A stretch of DNA of 13,070 bases from Kiritimatiellales bacterium (GTDB taxonomy: Bacteria > Verrucomicrobiota > Kiritimatiellia > Kiritimatiellales > Pontiellaceae), in assembly GCA_030625905.1 (NCBI GenBank), contig DAOUQA010000044.1:1-13070 (forward strand), given 5' to 3'. Of the stretch, positions 1 to 6,975 are shown in pieces (within the stretch, counting starts at the first letter, position 1; the number at the start of each line of letters is the position of its first letter). The notes under the pieces were generated by a model that saw only the letters and a program-made list of their open reading frames with translations, was not told where the DNA came from and made no database searches. The position numbers were made by a program, and so were the translations under genes.

Positions 1-478
1 TCCAACGCTCGCGGTGGTCGACTACAAACCTTTCGACCTCCACCCCTTTGACAAACCGGATAACCGACTCTTCTTCAAAAAACTCGCGGTTTAGCTGGAT
101 AACCGGGCTGTCGCCCAAACGGCTCGACACGTTTCCCGAAAACCATTTCGCCTCGACCGGCGAACCGTCATAAAGAGGAAACAGCAATTCGAGGGAATAT
201 TCCACCTCCTTGTTGTCGGTCTCGATCTTCTGCAGATAGAGCCGCTTGTCCTTGAGTTCCCAATATCGCGTGTAGTCGGGCCAGTACGGATCGATGAAGT
301 TGTTCACATACTCCTCCAGCCGATCCTCCTTGCAAAAATAGGTTAGATATCTGTTCAAGGGGTCTGCGCGGACAAAACGTCCCTCTCCGTCAACAACCAT
401 ATAGTCCTCCGTCTGCTGGGCCAGAATCCAAAGCGGTAGAATCAAGCTGCATATTATGAGTGTGGCTGTTTTTTTCAT
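1..478 (-). CDS. Hypothetical secreted protein, 3' part cut off by the window edge
   Basis: An open frame reads leftward from an ATG at 478-476 to the window edge without a stop, giving the first 159 residues. The start MKKTATLIICSLILPLWILA followed by QQTEDY is a plausible Sec signal peptide (charged KK, hydrophobic stretch, cleavage near A20), so export is likely. The mature part is polar and aromatic-rich, with a WELKDKRLYLQKIE segment, an LFPLYDG turn and an AKWFSG segment. That spacing resembles small secreted proteins of unknown function that I cannot name. No enzyme motif is visible. It begins 24 bp after the stop of the SurA-like chaperone gene on the same strand, so the two are probably co-transcribed, but a functional link is only inferred. 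There is no clear Shine-Dalgarno; the bases before the ATG read CTGCCTCCAAC. Confidence 0.75.
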   Translation of the reverse strand, partial: MKKTATLIICSLILPLWILAQQTEDYMVVDGEGRFVRADPLNRYLTYFCKEDRLEEYVNNFIDPYWPDYTRYWELKDKRLYLQKIETDNKEVEYSLELLFPLYDGSPVEAKWFSGNVSSRLGDSPVIQLNREFFEEESVIRFVKGVEVERFVVDHRERW

Positions 479-502
479 GTTGGAGGCAGTTGGGGGCCTG
501 CG

Positions 503-1489
503 TTACTCGTAGATCACAACATAGTTGTTTTCCTTGAGGCGGCCGATCCAGCGGACCCTCAGCCGCTCCCGCTCCTTGGCGTTCAAGGCGGCTTTGATGG
601 ATTTCCGGACTTCATCGAAGGTCTTGTGGCCGGCTTGGCGCCGCGCTTCGACCTTCACAAGGTATAGCTCGGTGTCGGCTGCGATAATCTCGCTGATCTC
701 GCCCGCAGGAAGAGTATTGAGGGTCTTCTGCAACTCGGGGCGCACATCCTTCGGTTGCATCCACGGGAACACACCGCCTTCCGCCGCGCGGCTACCCTCC
801 GAGACCTCTTTGGCGGTTTCGCCAAAATCCGCACCCTCGACCAATTGCTTGCGGATCGATTCCGCTTCCGTTTGCTTGACGGCCTGGTCTTCCGGGGTTG
901 CGCCCTTGTTGAGCACAATAACGCTGTACTTTACCTTTTCGGGAATGAAGTAGCTTTCCTTGTCGGCCTCGTATGCCTCGCGCACCTGTTCGGGCGTAAC
1001 ACGCGCCCGGCGGTATACCTCCTCATTCATCATCATGCCAACAGCCATCTGCTCGCGGGTGGTGTCCATATATTCTGCACGCGTTTTTTTCTGCCCGGCC
1101 AGCACCTGCTCGAACAGGGCGTCGTCGCCTTTGAAGCGTTCAGTGATGACGCGCTTGATTTCATCGTTCACGTATTGGTCGGGGATCTGTCCGCCGCGCG
1201 CTTTATAAGCCGCCATGATGAGCGCGCGCTCCACCAGTTCGTTACGGGTATTCACAAAGGCTTTTTCCAGCTCCTCCTCCAGCTTTGCCCCCTGGTAGGT
1301 GCGGTAGAGCTCCGGCAGGATTGGGGCCATTGCCTCGCGCACCTCACCCTGTGTAATGACCCGATCATTCACCGTGGCGGCATAGCCATCGATCTCGATC
1401 GACCTGTTTTTTATCGGCACATTATTCGTTTGCCCGAAAAGGGTCGTGGCGGCAAAGAGGAAACCAATAACTGGAAGATGTTTTTTCAT
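503..1489 (-). CDS. SurA/PpiC-type periplasmic peptidyl-prolyl isomerase (parvulin chaperone)
   Basis: The 328-residue product begins MKKHLPVIGFLFAATTLFGQ, a Sec signal peptide, so it acts in the periplasm. I chose the ATG at 1489 over one 13 codons upstream because only this start puts the signal peptide at the N-terminus. Residues about 33-185 form a helical SurA_N-like region (AATVNDRVITQGEVREAM is the usual opening of this fold). Residues about 187-283 match a parvulin rotamase domain: VKYSVIVLNKG, then ADFGETAKEVSEGSRAAEGG, FPWMQP, LPAGEISEII, ELYLVKVEAR. The family assists folding of outer-membrane proteins by binding unfolded chains and isomerising prolyl bonds. SurA of E. coli has two parvulin domains; this protein has one, so it is closer to PpiC/PrsA-like or shortened SurA forms. 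It is divergent from era, and the downstream gene follows after 24 bp. Confidence 0.88.
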   Translation of the reverse strand: MKKHLPVIGFLFAATTLFGQTNNVPIKNRSIEIDGYAATVNDRVITQGEVREAMAPILPELYRTYQGAKLEEELEKAFVNTRNELVERALIMAAYKARGGQIPDQYVNDEIKRVITERFKGDDALFEQVLAGQKKTRAEYMDTTREQMAVGMMMNEEVYRRARVTPEQVREAYEADKESYFIPEKVKYSVIVLNKGATPEDQAVKQTEAESIRKQLVEGADFGETAKEVSEGSRAAEGGVFPWMQPKDVRPELQKTLNTLPAGEISEIIAADTELYLVKVEARRQAGHKTFDEVRKSIKAALNAKERERLRVRWIGRLKENNYVVIYE

Positions 1490-1499
1490 ACTCCAACAC

Positions 1500-1528
1500 A
1501 GCATAAATAAAGGGGGCGCAGTGCGCAA
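1500..1528 (-). promoter_or_regulatory. Candidate sigma70-type promoter for the SurA-like gene
   Basis: On the minus strand TTGCGC (1528-1523) and TATGCT (1505-1500) are separated by 17 bases. The predicted start of transcription would fall only a few bases before the ATG at 1489, giving a very short leader that contains GGAG just 1 nt before the ATG. This is a consensus-by-eye call. Confidence 0.35.
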
Positions 1529-1555
1529 CGCCGAAAAGCGAATCCGTGAATATTC

Positions 1556-1585
1556 TTACGTTTCCACGTCAGGCTGTGATACAAA
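1556..1585 (+). promoter_or_regulatory. Candidate promoter for era
   Basis: TTACGT (1556-1561) and TACAAA (1580-1585) lie 18 bases apart, in the 105-bp gap between divergent start codons. The -10-like box ends 9 bases before the era ATG, and no Shine-Dalgarno is visible in between, so the transcript could be nearly leaderless. Both hexamers are imperfect, hence low confidence. Confidence 0.25.
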
Positions 1586-1594
1586 ATCGTCGCT

Positions 1595-2515
1595 ATGGAC
1601 AAAACAACGAAACCTCGGGAACTCGGCAAGGCCGGTATCGTATCAATTGTCGGCCGCACCAACGTCGGCAAGTCAACGCTCGTCAACCATCTGCTGGGCG
1701 AAAAGGTCAGCATCGTCAGCGACACGGTGCAGACCACGCGCAACCTGATCCGCGCCATCCTCACCGAGCCGCGCGGGCAGATCGTCTTTCTCGACACCCC
1801 GGGCGTGCACAAGGCCACGGGCGAACTGGGCAAGAACCTCAACAAGGCGGCGCGCTCCGCCGTCGAGGGTGTCGATGCCATCCTGCTCGTGCTCGACACC
1901 TCCAAGAAACCCGCGCTGGAGGACGACGGCTGGTTCCGCCGCATCGCCCGCGAGGAGGTGCCCTGCATCATGGCGCTCAACAAATCCGACATTCATTATG
2001 ATCGCTCCGCCGACTACAAAACCCTCTGGCAGGAAATCAAGGTGGAGAAGGAAAGCGGAATGGAACCCATCTGGACAACTGTCTCCGCCCTGCACGGCGA
2101 CGGCATGGCCGGCCTGCTCGACACGCTTTTTGAAAACACGCCGGAAGGACCGCCGCTCTTCCCCGATGACATCCTCACCGACTATCCCCGCAAGCTCAAC
2201 ATGGCCGACGTCATCCGCGAAAAGCTCTTTTTCCGTCTGCATAGCGAGCTGCCGCACGCCGTCGCCGTCTGGATCGAAAATATTGACGAGCAGGAAAAGA
2301 AGTGGACGGTCGACGCCACCATCTATGTCGAGCGCCATTCGCAAAAGGGAATCGTCATCGGCGAAAAGGGCCGCCTGCTCAAATGGGTGCGCGAGCAGGC
2401 CGAAAAGGAGCTGTACGAAATGTATGGCGTGCGCTTCAAGCTCAAGCTCTGGGTCAAGGTCGAAAAGAACTGGCGCAAAAACTTCTGGATGCTCAAGAAG
2501 TTTGGCTACGCGTAG
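1595..2515 (+). CDS. era: GTPase Era (ribosome small-subunit assembly)
   Basis: The 306-residue length is normal for Era. The GTPase domain shows G1 GRTNVGKST (20-28), G2 around VQTTR (45-49), G3 DTPG (67-70), G4 NKSD (129-132) and G5 SAL (164-166). The Era hallmark ELPHAVAV (218-225) leads into a C-terminal KH domain with GIVIGEKGR (252-260), followed by KLKLWVKVEKNWR near the end. Era binds the 3' end of 16S rRNA through the KH domain and uses GTP hydrolysis to time 30S maturation in the cytoplasm. G1 has T in place of the more usual P (GRPNVGKS); the P-loop Gly, Lys and Ser are intact, so activity should not be affected. The ATG at 1595 gives the expected short N-terminal lead before G1. 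No Shine-Dalgarno is evident. The gene is divergent from the chaperone unit and is followed by a transporter remnant rather than a partner gene. Confidence 0.97.
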   Translation: MDKTTKPRELGKAGIVSIVGRTNVGKSTLVNHLLGEKVSIVSDTVQTTRNLIRAILTEPRGQIVFLDTPGVHKATGELGKNLNKAARSAVEGVDAILLVLDTSKKPALEDDGWFRRIAREEVPCIMALNKSDIHYDRSADYKTLWQEIKVEKESGMEPIWTTVSALHGDGMAGLLDTLFENTPEGPPLFPDDILTDYPRKLNMADVIREKLFFRLHSELPHAVAVWIENIDEQEKKWTVDATIYVERHSQKGIVIGEKGRLLKWVREQAEKELYEMYGVRFKLKLWVKVEKNWRKNFWMLKKFGYA

Positions 2516-2540
2516 CTATCGGGTTATTGTACCCATTGTA

Positions 2541-2699
2541 ATGCAGGCCGCCTTCTACTTCCCCGGAGCCATCGCCGCGGTTGGGTCGGCCTATCTCTTC
2601 TGGCGGCTGCGCGACACGCCCCAGTCCGTTGGCCTACCACCCATCGAGGAGTATAAGAACGACTTTACTGAAGAAGAACTGGCGCATTACTTATCTTGA
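2541..2699 (+). pseudogene. Remnant of a GlpT/UhpT-type organophosphate antiporter (OPA family, MFS)
   Basis: An open stretch of 52 residues ends at TGA 2697-2699. It contains QAAFYFPGAIAAVGSAYLFW, then RDTPQSVGLPPIEEYKND. The latter is nearly identical to the segment of glycerol-3-phosphate transporter GlpT that follows its sixth membrane helix and enters the central cytoplasmic loop (E. coli GlpT has RDTPQSCGLPPIEEYKND). A full GlpT is about 450 residues with 12 helices. Here only half of one helix and the loop remain, and neither flank encodes the rest in any frame I could read. The ATG at 2541 has no ribosome binding site and begins 26 bp after era. I read it as a decayed gene fragment left by recombination or deletion. 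A functional micropeptide is possible but unlikely. Confidence 0.75.
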
Positions 2700-2713
2700 G
2701 CCATTTTGCCGCA

Positions 2714-2786
2714 AACGGTATACAGAACCCTCGTTTTATTGATGCCGCTTGTGAAACCTCTGGTTTCAGCGCGGCGGGTATCCGTT
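2714..2786 (+). repeat. Nested inverted repeat (long imperfect hairpin) upstream of pheT
   Basis: Four pairs of arms nest around one axis: AACGG (2714-2718) with CCGTT (2782-2786); ATAC (2720-2723) with GTAT (2778-2781); GCCGC (2744-2748) with GCGGC (2771-2775); and TGAAACC (2752-2758) with GGTTTCA (2762-2768) around a TCT loop. The left side carries about 20 unpaired bases (2724-2743). It could be a structured RNA, a repeat remnant or a terminator-like element. No U-tract follows, so simple intrinsic termination is not favoured. Confidence 0.5.
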
Positions 2787-2792
2787 AATGGG

Positions 2793-2888
2793 TATTGGCT
2801 AATAGGAAAACCCTTCATCAGGCAGGTCTTCCCCCAATAACCAATAACGAACAACTAGGAACCGGAACTGGCCAGGGGGCAGGTTCCT
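2793..2888 (+). repeat. Short direct and inverted repeats in the pheT leader
   Basis: A tandem CCAATAA pair (2834-2847) lies opposite TATTGG (2793-2798), which is complementary to part of it. Next comes a hairpin with 7-bp perfect arms, AGGAACC (2857-2863) and GGTTCCT (2882-2888), around an 18-nt loop. The hairpin ends 16 bases before the pheT start codon, just before the GGAG at 2893-2896. It could affect translation of pheT, but I found no T-box AGGGTGG-like core and no Phe-rich leader peptide, so a specific mechanism is not supported. Confidence 0.4.
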
Positions 2889-2904
2889 TATCGGAGCAGG
2901 TTTT

Positions 2905-5310
2905 ATGAAAGTACCAGTCAGTTGGCTGAAGGAATATGTTGATTTCGAGGACACCATTGAGGGGTTGGCGGACAAGCTGACCTTTGCCGGGTTGGAGGTC
3001 GAGGCGATCGAAACGATCGGCTCGGATTTCGAGGGCGTTGTGACGGGCGAAGTAGTCCATATCGAGCCGCATCCCGGCGCCGACAAGCTGCAGATGTGCA
3101 CGGTCGAATATGGTGCGGACGAAGCCATGCGCGTGGTTTGCGGTGCACCCAACGTCGAGGTGGGCGGCAAGTATCCATTCGCCCCGGTCGGCACCACCCT
3201 GCCCTGCGGCATCACACTCAAGAAGGCCAAGATCCGCGGCGAGGTTTCCATGGGCATGCTCTGCGCCAAGGACGAGCTGGGACTGGGCGAGGACCATTCC
3301 GGCCTGCTGGTGCTCGATGCCGCCCTCGAACCGGGAACCCCGTTCGTCAAGGTGTGGGGCGAGCCGGAAACGGTCATTGAACTCGAAATTACCCCAAACC
3401 GCCCCGACTGCCTCTCCATGATTGGCGTCGCCCGTGAAATGGCGGTGCTCTACGGCTCCGAGCTGAGGGTTCCGAAAGCTGAAATCTCCGAAACCAATGA
3501 CGATGTGAACACCGAGATTTCAGTCACCGTTGAGGACGAGGAAAAATGCCCGCGCTACACCGCGCGCGTTCTGAAGGGTGCAAAGATTGCACCGTCGCCG
3601 GAATGGATGCAGAAGCGGCTCGAAGCGGCGGGCATCCGCCCGATCAGCAACGTGGTCGACATCACCAACTATGTCATGCTCGAAACCGGCTATCCGCTGC
3701 ATGCGTTCGACAAGACCCTTGTGGCCGGCGACCAGATCATCGTCCGCACCGCCAAACCCGGTGAAAAAATGCACACACTCGACGATACCGAACGCGAGCT
3801 GACCGAAGAAATGCTCGTCATTGCCGACGCTGAAAAACCATCGGCCGTCGCCGGTGTAATGGGCGGTGCCGGTAGCGAAATCAAGGACGACACCTCGACC
3901 ATCCTGCTCGAAGCCGCCGCGTTCGAACCCTCGACCATTCGCCACACGGCAAAGAGCCTTGGATTGATTACCGACTCATCCTACCGCTTCCAACGCGGCG
4001 TCAACACCGACTCTGTCGAATGGGCAAGCCGCCGCGCCGCCGCGCTGATGTGCGAACTAGCCGGCGCAAAACTCTGCAAAGGCATTGTCGATGTCTATCC
4101 GAAACCGAAGGCGCAGATAAAGATTCCGTTCGCATGGAAGCGCATCGAATCGATGATCGGCGCAACCATTCCCACGGATGACATGAAGCGGATTTTCCAG
4201 ATCCTGGAAATCGGCATCGAGGACGATAACGGCAAGAGCGCAACCGCTGTTGTTCCGTCCTTCCGCCTCGATCTCGAGCGCGAAGTGGATCTCGTCGAAG
4301 AGATCGCCCGCATCCACGGCGTCGACAATGTTCCAGCCAAGACGCCGCTGGCCAAAGTGATTCCCGATTCCGACGACTCCCGCGTGCGCGCCATCGCCGA
4401 GCTGCGCGTCCGCCTGCAGGGGCTGGGCGTCAGCGAAATCCTAAACTACACGCTGGTGAACCATCCGCTACTCGATCTCTTTAACAAGGAGAACCGCGAA
4501 AATCGCGAAGAGCTACCCCACCCCATCAGCGTAGACCAGTCGGTGATGCGCACATCGCTGATCCCGCAGCTGGTCGAAAGCCTGGGTCGCAACCATTCGC
4601 GCCAGATCGACGAGGCCTGCTTCTATGAGCTGGGCCGTGTTTTCAATCGCATCGACGGTGCTCCGGTGCAAACCGAAACCGTGTCGCTCGGCATGATGGG
4701 GCCAACCGGGCGGTCGCTGCTCGAAAAACGTGCGGCGGTTTCTGACGAGGAAATGTTTGTCTGGATGAAGGGTCTGGTGGAAAAGCTGCTCTCCGCGCAA
4801 AGTATCGACGCCGTTTCCTTCAAGGCCGAGGATCGCCCCGAATTCGAGAACGGCAAGGTCGTTTCCGTCTTGATTGATGGCAAAGTCATCGGCTGCATGG
4901 GGCTGGTGAACAAGACCGCGCGCGATGAATGGCGCCTGACAGGGCCGGTGGCTGCCGCCGAGTTAAACCTCGACACCTTGCTGAAAAACGCATTTGAAAT
5001 TGCCAAGATCGAAGACCTTGCTCAGTTTCCGTCGATGAGCCGCGACATTGCCTTGGTACTCGATGAATCCACCCGCCACGAGAATGTTGTGGCGCTGATT
5101 GAAAAGGCCAACCCGAAGGATCTCGAATGCTTTGGTCTGTTCGATGTCTACCAGGGCAAGGGCATTGAAAAGGGAAAGAAGAGCCTGGCGTATACCTTCG
5201 TCTACCGCTCCGCCAAGCAGACCCTGACCGACAAGAAAGTAAACAAGGCGCACCAAAAGCTGGTCGACTTCCTCTGCAAGCAACTCGGTGCCACCCTGCG
5301 AGAAGGTTGA
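2905..5310 (+). CDS. pheT: Phenylalanine--tRNA ligase beta subunit
   Basis: The 801 residues match bacterial PheT, which charges tRNA-Phe as an alpha2-beta2 enzyme with PheS. In order: an N-terminal MKVPVSWLKEYVD opening; an EMAP/OB-fold tRNA-binding domain at about 40-150 (HPGADKLQMCTV 56-67, GMLCAKDELGL 117-127); a B3/4 editing domain at about 210-385 (NVVDITNYVMLETGYPLHAFD 249-269, GVMGG 317-321); a B5 domain at about 400-475 (RLDLEREVDLVEEIARIHG 454-472); the core synthetase-like region with FYELGRVF; and an FDX-ACB anticodon-binding domain at the C-terminus (FPSMSRDIALVLD, then YQGKGIEKGKKSLAYTF). GGAG at 2893-2896 sits 8 bases before the ATG. pheS normally lies immediately upstream; here a transporter remnant and repeats occupy that place, so pheS must be elsewhere on the chromosome. 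Confidence 0.97.
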   Translation: MKVPVSWLKEYVDFEDTIEGLADKLTFAGLEVEAIETIGSDFEGVVTGEVVHIEPHPGADKLQMCTVEYGADEAMRVVCGAPNVEVGGKYPFAPVGTTLPCGITLKKAKIRGEVSMGMLCAKDELGLGEDHSGLLVLDAALEPGTPFVKVWGEPETVIELEITPNRPDCLSMIGVAREMAVLYGSELRVPKAEISETNDDVNTEISVTVEDEEKCPRYTARVLKGAKIAPSPEWMQKRLEAAGIRPISNVVDITNYVMLETGYPLHAFDKTLVAGDQIIVRTAKPGEKMHTLDDTERELTEEMLVIADAEKPSAVAGVMGGAGSEIKDDTSTILLEAAAFEPSTIRHTAKSLGLITDSSYRFQRGVNTDSVEWASRRAAALMCELAGAKLCKGIVDVYPKPKAQIKIPFAWKRIESMIGATIPTDDMKRIFQILEIGIEDDNGKSATAVVPSFRLDLEREVDLVEEIARIHGVDNVPAKTPLAKVIPDSDDSRVRAIAELRVRLQGLGVSEILNYTLVNHPLLDLFNKENRENREELPHPISVDQSVMRTSLIPQLVESLGRNHSRQIDEACFYELGRVFNRIDGAPVQTETVSLGMMGPTGRSLLEKRAAVSDEEMFVWMKGLVEKLLSAQSIDAVSFKAEDRPEFENGKVVSVLIDGKVIGCMGLVNKTARDEWRLTGPVAAAELNLDTLLKNAFEIAKIEDLAQFPSMSRDIALVLDESTRHENVVALIEKANPKDLECFGLFDVYQGKGIEKGKKSLAYTFVYRSAKQTLTDKKVNKAHQKLVDFLCKQLGATLREG

Positions 5311-5343
5311 CATGGATCTGTTTTTAAGTAGATTTTTCACACA

Positions 5344-5398
5344 AAGACACGAAGCCACCAAGCAGTGAAACAATTGGTTCTTTGCGGCTTTGTGTCTT
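5344..5398 (+). repeat. Imperfect hairpin between pheT and the peptidase gene
   Basis: Left arm 5344-5362 (AAGACACGAAGCCACCAAG) and right arm 5380-5398 (CTTTGCGGCTTTGTGTCTT) pair at 16 of 19 positions, plus one G-T wobble, around a 17-nt loop. The CACAAAGACACGAAG wording resembles a dispersed intergenic repeat I associate with PVC genomes. It may terminate pheT transcription, but no U-run follows the right arm. Confidence 0.5.
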
Positions 5399-5406
5399 GA
5401 GCGACG

Positions 5407-5413
5407 AAAGGAG
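5407..5413 (+). promoter_or_regulatory. Ribosome binding site deciding a GTG start
   Basis: AAAGGAG at 5407-5413 is followed by 5 bases and then GTG at 5419. This is among the clearest Shine-Dalgarno sequences in the window and supports GTG as the start of the C39-like protein. Confidence 0.75.
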
Positions 5414-5418
5414 CGGGT

Positions 5419-6837
5419 GTGAGAAAATATTGTTCCAGTTGTTTCTCCGCAAGGCTCCAGAAGTTCTTTTCCTACGGTTTTCTTGTTTTGCTCATGGTCG
5501 CAACCGTGGCCGATGCGCGGAGCTGGACGGATACGCAGGGCCGCAAGGTCGAGGCGGAAGTCGTCAAGGTCAACCCGGATCGAACCGTCGTGCTGAAAAC
5601 CGGGCGCGGAAAAACCGTCGCCGTTTCATTCGACACCTTTTCGGAAGAGGACGTCGAGCATTTGGAATACCTGCTTTCACGGAAAGGACGCGGCAAGCTG
5701 CATGCCGTTCCATGGAACGAGATGAACGAAATCTTCGGACTCGAAATCTGGCAGGACGACCTGCTGTGGAACGACCCCACCGCCGCCGCAGCCGAACGCA
5801 TGAAAATGGAGAAGGAATCAAAAACCGACTTCATGGAAAACCACCGTGCCTACCCGCTTGGCAAAGTGAAGGTTCTTACCGAGCCGGTCTACACTACCGC
5901 CCTCTATGGCGGCCCAGAACATGTCGAAAGTCTCTCCTTCGTCTTTCTCAATAAAGGCGACATACCGCGTTCGGAAAAAGGACGGAGCCGCCCGCCATCC
6001 GCCAGGGAGATCGAGGCCAGCGGCATGCGCGTGCACGATGCATTGGCGCCAAAGCTGGGGAAACCAAAGCGCGACTCGCTCGGAAAGGACGACCTGCGCG
6101 AAAAGGTCTGGCGCTGGGACTGGAACGGCCACGCCATCATGCTATCCCTGCAGGAGGGGAAATATGCCGTCGTGCGCATTATGCCCGGCGAACGCGCCGA
6201 ATGCGGCGGACGGATCGAAAAAGTCAATGACGACGAGCTAAGGGCGCGCATAGCCTCCTGCATCGACCGGCGCGAAAACGGCGACGTGGTCATCCGCAAC
6301 ATTCCGATGATCAACCAGGGGCCGAAGGGCTACTGCTCGCCCGCCACGTGGGAGCGCTACCTGCGCTACCTCGACATCCCGGCCGACATGTACCTGCTCG
6401 CCCTCGCCGGCAACACGGGTGCCGGCGGAGGAACCTATTCGCAAAACATGGTCAAGGCCACCCGGAACATAATCTCCAGCAATGGACGCAAGCTCAAGGA
6501 AATCGACTCACGACCATCACTGGACAATGTCTCCAGATACATCAACATGGGCTTGCCCATCATGTGGCGCTTACGCAGCACACCCTCGTTCCAGCGGACA
6601 GCCAATAACTGCACCGCCGTGCGCAACGGAAAAGAGCCGAAGGAAAAGAAATCCGGCCAGAAGGAAGACTCCGTCGGCGGAGGGCACATCTGCCTCATCA
6701 TTGGCTACAACGGGCAGACCGGCGAAATCGCCATCTCCGACAGCTGGGGGCCAAAATTCGCCGAGCGCTGGGTCCCCCTCCCCGAAATGCAGAAAGTCTC
6801 CCGTTCCTCCAAAGGCATGATCGTCATCCGGTGGTAG
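5419..6837 (+). CDS. Secreted C39-like cysteine peptidase with N-terminal SHD1-like segment
   Basis: The 472-residue product starts at GTG 5419, supported by AAAGGAG. Residues 1-33 form a long signal peptide with a hydrophobic core near 20-31 and a likely cleavage after ADA. Residues 34-86 (RSWTDTQGRKVEAEVVKV..., then VSFDTFSEEDVEHLEYL) resemble SHD1, a small beta-rich module common in exported planctomycete and verrucomicrobial proteins. Residues about 95-285 are an unassigned middle region. Residues about 290-472 look like a peptidase C39-like papain fold: INQGPKGYCSPATWERYL places the oxyanion Gln at 300 and the nucleophile Cys at 306, GGHICLIIGYN gives His 423, and ISDSWG gives Asp 441. 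The order Q-C-H-D is right for a working peptidase. There is no ABC transporter or bacteriocin gene nearby, so a leader-peptidase role is not supported; the substrate is unknown. An eno promoter follows. Confidence 0.8.
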   Translation: MRKYCSSCFSARLQKFFSYGFLVLLMVATVADARSWTDTQGRKVEAEVVKVNPDRTVVLKTGRGKTVAVSFDTFSEEDVEHLEYLLSRKGRGKLHAVPWNEMNEIFGLEIWQDDLLWNDPTAAAAERMKMEKESKTDFMENHRAYPLGKVKVLTEPVYTTALYGGPEHVESLSFVFLNKGDIPRSEKGRSRPPSAREIEASGMRVHDALAPKLGKPKRDSLGKDDLREKVWRWDWNGHAIMLSLQEGKYAVVRIMPGERAECGGRIEKVNDDELRARIASCIDRRENGDVVIRNIPMINQGPKGYCSPATWERYLRYLDIPADMYLLALAGNTGAGGGTYSQNMVKATRNIISSNGRKLKEIDSRPSLDNVSRYINMGLPIMWRLRSTPSFQRTANNCTAVRNGKEPKEKKSGQKEDSVGGGHICLIIGYNGQTGEIAISDSWGPKFAERWVPLPEMQKVSRSSKGMIVIRW

Positions 6838-6890
6838 TCTTGATTGGATTGCGAGCTCTCTTGCTCACGGAATTCCAAGGCTTATTTTGG

Positions 6891-6919
6891 TTGCGGGCGG
6901 TTTGGGTCGCCGATATATT
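6891..6919 (+). promoter_or_regulatory. Candidate sigma70-type promoter for eno
   Basis: TTGCGG (6891-6896) and TATATT (6914-6919) are separated by exactly 17 bases, about 60 bases before the start codon. The same TATATT box occurs before ftsB. AAGGAG (6963-6968), 7 bases before the ATG, is a strong ribosome binding site. A leader of roughly 50 nt is inferred. Confidence 0.5.
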
Positions 6920-6975
6920 CGGTGCTCGATTTTAGGAAAGCACAAAATATTTAATCAACGACAAGGAGACTAGTT

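Noticed and set aside
755..1510. Long open frame opposite the SurA-like gene
   Set aside because: Antisense shadow of a clearly coding gene; its translation shows no recognisable family and it has no ribosome binding site.
2516..2540. GGGT/ACCC pairing after era as an intrinsic terminator
   Set aside because: Only 4 bp and no T-run.
5419..6837. Bacteriocin maturation/export system around the C39-like gene
   Set aside because: No ABC transporter, membrane-fusion protein or small GG-leader precursor gene lies nearby; neighbours are pheT and eno.
6840..6890. Short inverted repeats (GAGC/GCTC, CCAA/TTGG) after the peptidase gene as a terminator
   Set aside because: Stems of 4 bp without a T-run are expected by chance.
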